DNA of 27,470 nucleotides from Dissophora ornata. Taxonomy: Eukaryota; Mortierellomycota; Mortierellomycetes; Mortierellales; Mortierellaceae. The notes beneath the pieces were generated by a model that was given only the letters and a program-made list of their open reading frames with translations, did no database searches and was not told where the DNA came from. Shown in pieces: positions 11,151 to 20,220 of this stretch. The DNA lies in contig MU616910.1 in assembly GCA_025201705.1 (NCBI GenBank), forward strand, positions 2,528-29,997, in the 5' to 3' direction. A program made the translations under genes and the position numbers. The stretch's first letter is position 1; each line of letters starts with the position of its first letter.

Positions 11151-13575
11151 ATGGAGTCGTCTTTGTCCACTGCCGCGGCACGCCTTGCCGCTGTTCAGAA
11201 CCATCTCTCGATCCAGCCTTGCTTCCAGCGCCATGCTATCCACAATGACAAGCCCACGGGACCCGCAGACCTGGCTCGCGAGCGCGCCAATGCGTCCTTC
11301 AAGGTCGAAGATATGACCGAGCTCATCCTCCGTGGCAAGGAGAACGTCGATGCTATGGTATGTCTTGAAACTGCGCGTTCAATGTTGCGCAACTGCGTCG
11401 TCTACTAGAACGCGAAGCTGGCATTTCACATACTGTATACTCAAATATTATTTTAATCTACACTCCGACGCGACAGAGCGTAGCATACCAAATGGTTCAG
11501 CGCGACCCCGACCTCCGCATGCGCGAGGGACACCATTACGACCTTACACAGGCTGAGGACCGAGAGCAGACCATGCGGCAGATCGCCCGGATCCTCGAGA
11601 TCAAGAAGCAGCTCAAGGACCAACGTCTTCAACAGGCACTCTTCAAGGCCATGAGTTACTACTCGGAATCGTTTTCGATGAGGATTTACGTGCACGAGAT
11701 GTTGTTCCGGCAGGCTCTGAGGCTTTTTGGAACTGCAGAGCAGCAGGATAAGTGGATGGACGATATCGAGAATTGGAAGGTCATTGGATGCTTTGCCATG
11801 GCAAGTAGAAGAGCTTGTGTCGATGGAAATATTGTATTGATGTTGCTGAAGCAGCAGAGAGCTAACCCTCATTGCCATCGAACAATGTACCATAGACGGA
11901 ATTGGGACATTCTTCTAACCTGCGCGGATTGGAGACTACGTCGACGTATGATCGTGCTACGAACGAGTGGATCATCCATTCTCCTACCTTGACCTCTACA
12001 AAGTGGTGGATCGGCATGTCCGGCGAGACTGCAACCCATACTGGTGAGGAGCAGTATTCCCTTGTTCACTTTTGGTAGGAGTAAAATAAGGGCTATGGAC
12101 TGGAGGTGTTGATATACTAAAACCTCTGCATTCTCGTCCTATATTTGAATATAGTTGCAATCTGTCAGACGGTCATCGATGGCGAGAACCAAGGCATCAA
12201 CTGGTTCATTGTCCCTCTTCGTGACCCAAGGACTGGCAAGCTACTTCCTGGAGTTACTTGCGGTGATATTGGCCACAAGTACTCGCGCCAGGGTCTTGAC
12301 AATGGTTGGATTCAATTCACGTCCGTCCGTATCCCACGCGAATACATGCTCATGAAGTGGGCCTCGATGAACTCGGAGGGTAAATTCACGCCTTCGCCTA
12401 GTCCAGTTCTATCGTACGCAACCCTCATCCCAGAACGGTTCACGATCTTGGGCGGATCGCAGGTCGTCTTGTCCTTGGCACTGACCGTGGCTATCCGATA
12501 TGGTGCTGTGCGACGTCAAGGAAATCACGATGAGCAGATTTTGGACTACCAGACCCATTACACGACCTTGATGCCTGGCCTTGCCTTTATCTATACCCTC
12601 AATATCGTCGACAAGGTGTTAACAGACAAGTGGGAAGAGGTCGCAGCTTATGCTCAGACTGATGCTGGTGCATTTATGCGCGAGATTCCTGATCAGCACG
12701 GCATCTCGGCTGGATTCAAGGGTGCCTTATCTTGGTATGTCACCGAGGCTCTGGAGTCCTGTCGCCGAGCCTGCGGTGGCCATGCTTACTCTTCCTACAA
12801 CGCAATTGCAGGCCTGATTGGCGACTACGGAGTTGTTACAACAGGTGCAGGAGACAATGTCGTCCTGATGCAGCAACTGGCCCGGTACATAATCACGGCC
12901 GTGAAGTGGGTTCACGAAGGGCAACAGGTTGTGGGATCAGTCAGTTACTTGAACGATTACAAGAAAGTTCTTGCGAATCCCAAGACGACGCTGCAGGACC
13001 CACGTGACCTTTTGAACCCCGAGTTTGTGGTCGATGCGTTGACGTGGGCCTGCACCAAGAAGGCAATGGACATGGGTGCGACCCTGAGCAAGGCTGGCAA
13101 GTCCAACTTTGACCTGGCCTGGAATGAGAACCAGACTGAGTTGGTTCGTCTGGCAGAAGTGCATGCCTGGCGCTACTATCTGATTCTTTACAAGCAAGGT
13201 ATTGACGCGCACAAGAACAAGTCCGTGTATCCGATGCTTGTGAAGATCGGTCAGTTGATGGGCACGTTTACGCTGAAGCGACACATCGACTTGTTCCTAG
13301 AGGAAGGTTATTTTAATGGATCCCATGTGAAGCATATTCGACAGTTATTCTTGGACCAGTGCAAGGACTTGCGCAAGGATGCGGTGCCATTGATTGACGC
13401 GTGGGCGATCCCAGACTTTGTGGTCAAGGCGCCGATCGGAAAATACGATGGTAATATCTACCCAGCATACTTCGCGACCGTGAATGCCGCTCAAAAGTCG
13501 TATGATCCTCCAGCTTACTGGCATGCGCATGTGGCACCATTGCTGAAACCCACGAAGAAGAACTGCAAGTGCTAG
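11151..13575 (+). CDS. acyl-CoA oxidase (peroxisomal beta-oxidation), divergent
   Basis: FAD enzyme that oxidises acyl-CoA to trans-2-enoyl-CoA with release of H2O2 (family role). Exons 11151-11357, 11477-11800, 11896-12043 and 12155-13575 give 699 residues, the usual size. Introns are 119, 95 and 111 bp; intron 2 is GC-AG (ATG|GCAAGT..CATAG). Its splice is forced by the family motif: GCFAM joins [19 protein letters not shown], then [13 protein letters not shown]. Exon 4 carries [32 protein letters not shown], the CGGHAY motif (about 433-438) and a conserved C-terminal helical domain. Oddities: in the segment [18 protein letters not shown] the position usually held by the catalytic Glu (TFEGEN or TYEGDN in relatives) is Ala, about residue 458. 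The C-terminus is NCKC, not a PTS1. Residues 11-19 (RLAAVQNHL) fit the PTS2 consensus. Family assignment is firm; activity on acyl-CoA is uncertain. Confidence 0.93.
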
Positions 13576-13653
13576 ACGGAAGAGAGTGTCCATCATGGCA
13601 AGTCAGCCTCACAGAACAGCCTCTTAGTATAAAATACAGCGGTAATAGAACCG

Positions 13654-13659
13654 AATAAA
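13654..13659 (+). terminator. poly(A) signal of the acyl-CoA oxidase gene
   Basis: AATAAA, 78 bases after the stop codon. Confidence 0.5.
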
Positions 13660-14451
13660 TGGCTGCCTCATGACCGCAAAATGTAGTTGGTGACTCTCTC
13701 TCTCTCTTCTCTCAACCAGAGAACATTCATTCCCTCTCTCTCTCCTTCTTCAACAGTAGTGAAGGCCTCGCTCATGTTCACTGGACAAATGACTGTCATG
13801 ACCGCGCCCTGTCGCGCAAGTAACGCGCACAATGCATGGCGTGAAATTGGTGCAGCGGATTGTAATGGATGCAGAGCGGAGGCATATGCGGATATACCGA
13901 CTCTCGCGAGTTGGAGGGGTTCTGAACAGCAAAAAATGCACTTAGCTTACGACTTCTACGTTGTACCCAGTGTTGCCATTACGAACAAAGCTTCCCAATG
14001 TTCTTCTCTTTACTGCACATAGCATGTTTGCGGGCTTGGAACCATGCGTACCATCCACTCTATGAACATGTCAACCACTTTATGAACGGGTGTCCTATCC
14101 ATGTTCCTGCAGTCTTTCCCTCTCTTAATTGTTTGTTTGTTTGTTTATTCTCCTTTACTCAACCGTACTGGTGTCCTTTTGTTCGTTGAATCATCCTCCG
14201 TTCCTCTCGCCCGTCCTCAATTTTTCTCTCTCCCGTGTTCGCTGGCATGTCCATTGTTTTTCTTCCTCCAGTGATGTCAACGACCACCCTTGTCGGGATT
14301 GCTTGACGTATTTGACAAACACGCAAAATTTCAGTGCCTCGGGTATCAAGAGAACATGTTTCGTCACTCTCACCAAATCTGCCATTCGCTGATGTATTAA
14401 GGCGACAGAAGGTTGACTTCAGGTCATATTGTCCGTCTTTCCCTCGCTTCA
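13660..14451. other. intergenic region with CT and TTTG microsatellites
   Basis: CT-repeat tracts lie at about 13693-13713 and 13734-13746, and a (GTTT)n run lies near 14129-14146. No convincing coding exon or RNA gene is seen. Confidence 0.4.
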
Positions 14452-14700
14452 ATGGACCCTGCAACCACGACAGCCACATCGCCCTCTGTCTCCTCCACCA
14501 CCGCCACTCAGTCCTCGTTGCCTTGGCCTGAATACGAATATGTCATCGCTCCACTCCGGGCCTGTCAGGGAAATTGCACGGTTCTCGATGCGAAAAAGGT
14601 TATGTTACTGGTGATTCGAGGCTATTATCCGATCATGGAACTTGAGCAGCATGTAAACACGATCGATACCCTGGCATCATCCAGTCAAGTGAAGAGCTAA
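14452..14700 (+). CDS. small hypothetical ORF (82 aa), doubtful
   Basis: ATG at 14452 in a fair context (TTCAATGG). The product is Ser/Thr/Ala-rich at the N-terminus (MDPATTTATSPSVSSTTATQ), then LPWPEYEYVIAPLRACQGNC, then a hydrophobic VMLLVIRGYY stretch, ending QVKS. I do not recognise a family. A possible splice donor AAAAAG|GTTATG lies at about 14600, so the true product could differ after residue about 49. No signal peptide is obvious. It could equally be a chance frame; support is only the start context and the lack of competing frames. Confidence 0.25.
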   Translation: MDPATTTATSPSVSSTTATQSSLPWPEYEYVIAPLRACQGNCTVLDAKKVMLLVIRGYYPIMELEQHVNTIDTLASSSQVKS

Positions 14701-15252
14701 CCCCACGGTCCATGGAACACATCGTCAACTTACTCAGCTCAAACATGCAAATGTATTGTCCAAAACACATGTGTCGACTTCACATCTCTTCAGATAGTTT
14801 TAGTATCGGCGTAGTACTTCGTGAGTGCACGTAGAGAACGATGAGCTTTGACTCTCGCAAGAAGTAATATTAGCAATTTGATGACGCATTGCGATCGATT
14901 TTTGAAAGGGAAAGGCCAAGCGAGAGCAAACTTGCTTCCCCTGGTATTTCCACCAAAGCCAGGTCGGGTATGCATCACATGAAATGGCGAAGCAAACATT
15001 CCTTGCACTGATGCGAAAAAAAAAGCCCTGGGCTCACTGACAGTTATTTTATAAATTGCAATGCGCGTTAACCGTATTACGCACACATACAGTACACAGC
15101 AAAGATAAGGTTATTTTAAAAAACAGCACCTCCTTTCTTTTTTTTTTCTTCCTTCCTCCTACCTAACCAACATCTCGCCCGGTATATTCTCTCTCTCACT
15201 CACTACCTCTCTTGTTCTTTTTTCCTCAACTCATCACCATTCACCGTTCACC
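14701..15252. other. upstream region of the membrane-protein gene
   Basis: No gene seen. The last 120 bases (about 15125-15250) are strongly pyrimidine-rich with TATATTCTCTCTCTC-like sequence, a likely promoter and leader of the gene starting at 15253. Confidence 0.4.
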
Positions 15253-16061
15253 ATGTTTGCTCCAAGCTGCCTCGCCAATGACTGCTGGGATTTTTACACC
15301 ACCTATCAAGGGTGCACCGGCAGTTCTGGCGGTGACATGTAAGAATTTAGGTTTCTTTGCCCATCTCGGGAATATCTGCTTGGTCCAAGCGTCCTGACGA
15401 AATCATTTACGACGAAACTCCTTCATTGTCTAATCTCATTGCAAAAAAGGCTTGTGACAAGCTCCATGATCTCGTGCTTGTGCGCTTCCAATGCTACGGC
15501 TGAATACGGTAAGTCACATCTTGACCGGATAGTTCTCTTCTACGGCGGCCTACTAGAGGGGATTATTTGTCTTTTCTCATTCTTCGGCCTTATTCTCTTT
15601 CTCTCATTTTTAGATCAGTGCTACCCATGCTTGATCACCGACCCTGGCTATGAGGATGCTTTGCTTCCCGCTGAATACACCCTTTTCTGCAGTTTCGGTG
15701 GCTCCGGTAATGCTTGGTCATATATTTCGCTACGAATGCATGGCAGTGCAGACGTCTCTTTACTCACCAGTTCCTTTATAATGTAGCTGCTCCATTCACG
15801 GTTAATTTCCCAAGCATCACAGCCGGTGGTGCCACTCCAAACAGCACTGGCACTATCAATAACACCAATAACACCGAGAGCAACCATACGGCCATGTATA
15901 TAGGCATTGGAGTAGGAGTTGGAGTAGTAATTACCGTCGCCACGTTGAGCGTGGCTCTCTTCTTCTATCGCCGCAACAGGAAAAACATCCTCAGAGGTAA
16001 CAACCCTGTCGAAGCCAATGACGCTGGTCCTCCTGACCACCCCACCACCTCTGCAGCATGA
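15253..16061 (+). CDS. Cys-rich single-pass membrane protein (four exons)
   Basis: Proposed exons 15253-15338, 15450-15508, 15614-15706 and 15787-16061 give 170 residues with all phases kept (donors GTAAGA, GTAAGT, GTAATG; acceptors AAAAAG, TTTTTAG, AATGTAG). The N-terminal ectodomain (1 to about 80) has eight Cys, in C-x4-C-x9-C, then CLC, CYPC and FC contexts, and acidic and aromatic residues. A Ser/Thr/Asn spacer with several N-glycosylation sequons (NST, NNT, NHT) follows. Residues about 115-140 form one membrane span with a GIGVGVGVV glycine motif, then a basic stop-transfer RRNRKN and a 30-residue cytoplasmic tail. The even Cys count and sequons point to an extracellular head. No cleavable signal peptide is visible at the chosen start (MFAPSCLAND), and no upstream in-frame ATG was found. 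I do not recognise a family; a surface or sensor-like role is only inference. Confidence 0.7.
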
Positions 16062-17586
16062 AAGCTTAGCCAAACTGCTTGCCATGTCCCCACACGACGA
16101 ACGTCACTTTCACAGCCTATGAACACACAGTTATGTTTAATACCCATCTTTCATGAATAAGTAATTCTTTATCTTCTCTCGTCTCTCTTCTCTTTCTCTT
16201 CCCGTAAATACCGCGCTGCGCGCAACAACATGTAATAGTTTATGTGCCTCCAATTCCTTCGTTTTTGTTTTCATAAAAATCACTGAATAACAATCTACAC
16301 TTTCCAAAGATATGCTTGCTCTCACAAGGTCGCCAAACCCTAAATGCGAGGTAGTAGAGTATAACGATTTTATTTCACGCTATTTTCATGACTTTGGCTC
16401 GACCTTACGACTTTGTTGAGCCTCCCCTCCTTCGAAGTACCGCCATCCATTATATGGGCCAAATAGATATCATCTATTGTCATCTTGCAATGACTGAGAG
16501 TTCCACCCTTCACCGACTGTCAAATCGATCGTTATATTGCGGAACGTTCAAAATGTTCCCACTTTTGTGCGCTATCGACTATTGTTTTAGCTCCAAGCTG
16601 TCAGAAATACCCACCGACTTTATTGGAAGTGATGGTAAAAAATAAATTCCAGAGTGATATTTCGCGTATGAAGGAGAGTAGAAGCCCTCTTCCCAAAGCC
16701 TGAGGTGCCATCGTTTTTCTCGCCGAGGGGTTAATTTCCCACCAATCCTGTGTAAATCTCTGCATTTTTAAGGTAGCTTGGATGGTGGATGGGGGCTTTT
16801 TCTTGTAGCAGGGTCTTGTAACCTCCCAACCGCATGCAAAGGAACTCTGAGGCATTAATTTTCTCAGCGAGCGTTTCATTTGGGGCGACGATCCCGTGGT
16901 GAAAGAAAATAAGCCACATGGCAAACACTTCCGCGAAGCAGCGTGCAAATGAAACCATGGCACTACGGTCCTGGTGTCCTGTGGGTTCGACTGCAGACAA
17001 AGTCAAATTTCTCTTTTTATTCGGCGCGCTCGCCTAGACACACGCATAGGCAATGCTAACTAGATGATCGACGAGTTTGTTGGCTATCTAGAAAGTCGAC
17101 CACGGAACTCGTCTGGAAACCAATGCAAGAAAACTGTCAATTGCAAGATGGGGCGTCGTGGTACGGCGAGATACGTGAAGGCAACCTACATTGGCCCCAT
17201 GGCGACTGGCTTGACGGTTACGGGTAAAATCACACAGTAGATAAATGCTCCTACAGTGAGAGGGCCATGATGGGGGGAAGATCCCAACAGCAAAGAGAAT
17301 GGAGTGGATCAACTTTGGGGAAGAAATATGTATTCAACTCATTAATACCCTGGGGTGTGGTGGCGAAGTTGCGCGGGTCCTAGAGGATAGCCCGCGGGAA
17401 CGTGGCCAGCTTTAAAGTAATAGTGAACCTCATCACTACGAATTGGACTGGATATTGGTAGATCTTACAGAGGGCTGAGGTATTTTCATCACGTTATGAA
17501 TTGGAGAGACGCGCTAATATTTCCTTAGTCATTGACCTGCATCGTTCTACAATGCGCGCAGCGAACATGTGAATGCACTGGAATCA
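16062..17586. other. long intergenic region
   Basis: The first 200 bases are the 3' region of the membrane-protein gene. I see no convincing gene in the rest on either strand. Minus-strand open frames around 16601-17006 overlap one another, have no recognisable motif and no splice-supported extension, and are probably chance. Confidence 0.35.
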
Positions 17587-17616
17587 CTGCGCGCTACTGC
17601 GCGTGACTGCGCAGTT
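17587..17616. promoter_or_regulatory. three tandem 10-bp CTGCGC-core repeats upstream of NmrA-like gene
   Basis: CTGCGCGCTA, CTGCGCGTGA and CTGCGCAGTT follow one another without spacers, 46 bases before the TATA box. A helical-period array of one core suggests a factor-binding site. A related GCGCAGTTG core is kept upstream of the truncated second gene copy near 22587. Confidence 0.5.
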
Positions 17617-17661
17617 GACAAACAAAACGCCATTTTCTCCTAATAAAGGTATTTTTCTCCC

Positions 17662-17668
17662 TATAAAT
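17662..17668 (+). promoter_or_regulatory. TATA box of the NmrA-like gene
   Basis: TATAAAT, 119 bases before the ATG at 17787 and just downstream of the CTGCGC array. Confidence 0.5.
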
Positions 17669-17786
17669 GCCTTACCTCGCGCCGCTCTTTCCTCCTCAGA
17701 ATCATCCTGACTTTCATCGAAAATACTTAACAGACCGCTGCTTCATTTTCCCACTCAAAACCGCCATCACCATCACAGCCATCATC

Positions 17787-18719
17787 ATGACCAAGATCCT
17801 CGTCGTTTTCGGAGCTACCGGCCAGCAGGGAGGCTCAGTCGCCAACTACGTCCTCAATGATCCTGAACTGTCCAAGCAATTCCAGGTTCGCGCTGTGACG
17901 CGTGATCCTTCGAAGCCAGCTGCTCAAGCTCTGCAGAAAGACGGTGCCGAGGTTGTCAAGGGCGATATAGATGACAAAGAATCCATCAAACAGGCCCTCC
18001 ATGGCGCACACACGGTCTTCATAGTCACTAACACCGTCTACGATGATCAGCTCAGACCAAGGGAATTCGCTCAAGGCAAGACGGCAGCGGATGCCGCAGT
18101 TGCTGCGGGTCTTCAGTACATCATCTTCAGCACGCTGTCGAATGCCGGCAAGATCTCAGGTGGAAAGTATAAACACTTGGACCATTTCGATGTCAAATAT
18201 GACATTGAACAGTACATTCGCTCCTTGCCCATCAAAAGTGCATTCTTTGCGCCCGGCTCCTTCATGCAGAACTTTAAATCCAACATGTCCCCCCGCCCTG
18301 TCGGTGATGGCACCTACGCCATTTCCAACATTGTCACCCCTGAAACAAGGCTACCACTGATCGAGACAGTCTCGGATTCGGGAAAGTACGTTGGAGCCAT
18401 CCTCGCAGAGCCAGACAAATACGAAGGCAAGATCTTCTCGGCCGCGACTCGTCTCTATTCATATGAGGAGATAGTTCAGGCAATCAGCAAGGCGACTGGC
18501 AAGACAGTCAAGTACAACCAACTGCCTGTGAGTGTCTTCCGTGGGTTCTTGCCGCCAGGCGCCGCGGACACTTTGACGGACATGTTTTTATACGCGCAGG
18601 ACTTTGGATATTACGGCCCACAGACGGAGGAACTTGTTGAATGGTCTGCTCAGAATGCTCGCGGCAAGGTGACAACGCTTGACGAATACCTCGTCAAGAA
18701 CCCCATCCAGCTGCAGTGA
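17787..18719 (+). CDS. NmrA-like NAD(P)-binding protein
   Basis: Atypical short-chain dehydrogenase fold of the NmrA/HSCARG family, whose members bind NAD(P) and often act as redox sensors or regulators rather than enzymes. The intronless frame of 310 residues starts MTKILVVFGATGQQGGSVAN. It has the dinucleotide-binding GATGQQG (residues 9-15), RAVTRDPSKPAAQAL, the VVKGDIDDKESIKQAL strand-helix unit, FSTLSNAG, and a C-terminal segment GYYGPQTEELVEWS that is common in the family. The frame is open 40 codons further upstream, but the ATG at 17787 fits the family N-terminus and aligns with the second copy. A TATA box and a CTGCGC array lie upstream, and AATAAA lies at 18767. A truncated duplicate lies about 4.9 kb downstream. 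Substrate or partner cannot be told from the sequence. Confidence 0.88.
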   Translation: MTKILVVFGATGQQGGSVANYVLNDPELSKQFQVRAVTRDPSKPAAQALQKDGAEVVKGDIDDKESIKQALHGAHTVFIVTNTVYDDQLRPREFAQGKTAADAAVAAGLQYIIFSTLSNAGKISGGKYKHLDHFDVKYDIEQYIRSLPIKSAFFAPGSFMQNFKSNMSPRPVGDGTYAISNIVTPETRLPLIETVSDSGKYVGAILAEPDKYEGKIFSAATRLYSYEEIVQAISKATGKTVKYNQLPVSVFRGFLPPGAADTLTDMFLYAQDFGYYGPQTEELVEWSAQNARGKVTTLDEYLVKNPIQLQ

Positions 18720-18766
18720 TCAAAACCTTATATGGAGAGTAGCTAGGCGACGTGTTAGTGTTTTGC

Positions 18767-18772
18767 AATAAA
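18767..18772 (+). terminator. poly(A) signal of the NmrA-like gene
   Basis: AATAAA, 48 bases after the stop codon. Confidence 0.5.
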
Positions 18773-18876
18773 AATCACCGCTGGTTGACTGCGTTAAAAT
18801 AATTTGGCTAAATAGTCGTAATTCTCGCGCCCATTGTCACACAACTTGATACTCTCTCACAACAACATACTCGATA

Positions 18877-18987
18877 CAGGCAACTCCCGTTATAATGCCA
18901 CCCGCTGTACTCATTATATTTTTCACTATGCATTTCTTCTCGTTGTAACGACATTCCCATACAATCGCTTATAACGAGAGTTGACTG
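18877..18987. mobile_element. 111-bp MITE with pogo/Tc1-mariner-type ends
   Basis: The left end reads CAGGCAACTCCCGTTATAA and the right end, reverse complemented, reads CAGTCAACTCTCGTTATAA: 17 of 19 bases match. Both ends are bordered by TA (18875-18876 and 18988-18989), the target duplication of the Tc1/mariner/pogo superfamily. There is no coding capacity, so it would depend on a transposase supplied in trans. The pogo/Tigger relic at 20.2-22.0 kb is a possible relative. A ~28-bp sequence (ACTCTCTCACAACAACATAC.. / ACTCTCACAACAACCAACTC..) flanks both sides in direct orientation. Confidence 0.7.
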
Positions 18988-19049
18988 TACTCTCACAACA
19001 ACCAACTCGATACAAGGTAATATACCATAACTGTCTTTTACCCACATAG

Positions 19050-19404
19050 AAACATCTAGTCATATAGCGGTCTGGCCTCTTTAGCTCCAGCAGGTGCATC
19101 AGAATCACTTGATTCCCTTCCCTGCCGACCGGGAGGTGGCTGCGACGATGGTGGTCTTCAGTTAGGATTTACATGACATAAGCTGGATATGGCGTCGTGT
19201 ACCCTTCTGTTGATTCTATGTGGGTGGGGAATGGGGCGAAAACATCTGGTCAAATAGCGGTCTGGCCTCTTTAGCTCCAGCAGGTGCATCAGAATCACTT
19301 GATTCCCTTCCCTGCCGACCGGGAGGTGGCTGCGACGATGGTGGTCTTCAGTTAGGATTTACATGACATAAGCTGGATATGGCGTAGTGTACCCTTCTGT
19401 TGAT
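19050..19404. repeat. near-identical tandem duplication, period 190 bp
   Basis: Copy 1 (about 19050-19214) and copy 2 (about 19240-19404) are ~165 bp each and differ at only about three positions (AGT/GGT, CATATA/CAAATA, GTCGTG/GTAGTG). A 25-bp linker separates them. The high identity means a recent event. On minus a frame with SQPPPGRQGRESSDSDAPAG occurs in both copies, reminiscent of a low-complexity linker of a coding sequence. Confidence 0.9.
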
Positions 19405-19654
19405 ATTGCGCCTCCATAGCCTGACAAAGAGGTATATTGACACCCTGGCGTTTGTTAACTCTTGCTCTTTTACACTTTTCCCATTGGATTCTTGCTTTCT
19501 CTTCATCAGCATCATATTCCATGGCCACCAGCATATATCTGAACTGAGCTCTCAGCCAGGACAACAAGAAGGAACATGTCTCGTTCCCTAACTTTGTCGA
19601 AAAGTTTAAACTGACTGACAAAGAGAGTGTAAACGAGGCGTACATATCACTCAT
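19352..19654 (-). pseudogene. unrecognised coding-like fragment
   Basis: Minus-strand open frame of about 100 codons with a charged segment MEYDADEEKARIQWEKCKRA and RVNKRQGVNIPLCQAMEAQY. It reads like a helical, basic stretch of a protein, possibly from a mobile element. It runs into the 190-bp tandem duplication at its 3' end. No family recognised; it may be chance. Confidence 0.2.
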
Positions 19655-19879
19655 CAGTTCACTACGTATCCGCTAAAGTACGAAGGAAGCTACACGTGGC
19701 ATTCAAGTGGTTCTGCCGACAGTATGAGGAGGACTTTTGGGAAACCCGCGCTTTAGAAACAGCCGATCAGAAGCTACTTGTCAGCAGTAGCATTGTTGCC
19801 AAGGAGACTGCAGTCAAGGCCCAAACAGCCAGTATCAAGGAAGTGGACTCGGGGTTCAGACGATATCCTTTGGTATTGA

Positions 19880-20067
19880 AGACGATTGGTGTCACAGACG
19901 ATGGAGAACACGCTCTGGCGCATGTTGATCCCAGTTGTCTCTGCCAACTATCACACCGCCATTACGCTCGACTGACTGGATTCCAAAGAAGATACACGAA
20001 CTTTCAAAGGTTTTCCCCAAGAAACCACCAAATAAAGTAGTTCATATCATTGTCCAGCGCACACAAG
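19880..20067 (+). pseudogene. Crinkler (CRN) header-domain relic
   Basis: One frame reads NTLWRMLIPVVSANYHTAITLD (19906 onward) then stops. Shifted frames continue LDSKED and then ELSKVFPKKPPNKVVHIIVQR, ending at ACACAAG|GTATGT, a good splice donor at 20068 with acceptor CTCTAG at 20124. The order LTLWR-x-x-IPVV ... LxxVF ... HIIVQRP is the C-terminal half of the ubiquitin-like header of Crinkler-type proteins, known from oomycetes and from Mortierella and Rhizophagus. In that family an intron or junction to the variable effector domain follows this point. Here frameshifts break the header and no downstream domain was found. Assignment is by remembered motif. Confidence 0.5.
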
Positions 20068-20220
20068 GTATGTCTTTCGCGTTTTGTTAACTGATCGTTT
20101 ATATTTCCATTTTATACGCTCTAGTTGTCTGTGTTATTTACTCTGCGCGCTTTACAACGGCCCAGTCTGCCTTCTTTTAGAGAGTTCCATCGCGGAAGAC
20201 ATGCTGTTGGGCAATTCTGT

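Noticed and set aside
16601..17006. Overlapping minus-strand frames as a gene
   Set aside because: No recognisable motif, no supported splice sites and the frames compete with one another.
19696..20040. 114-codon plus-strand frame as a gene
   Set aside because: It has no family resemblance, and the CRN-like motifs lie in other frames of the same segment, so it is probably a shadow of the decayed header.
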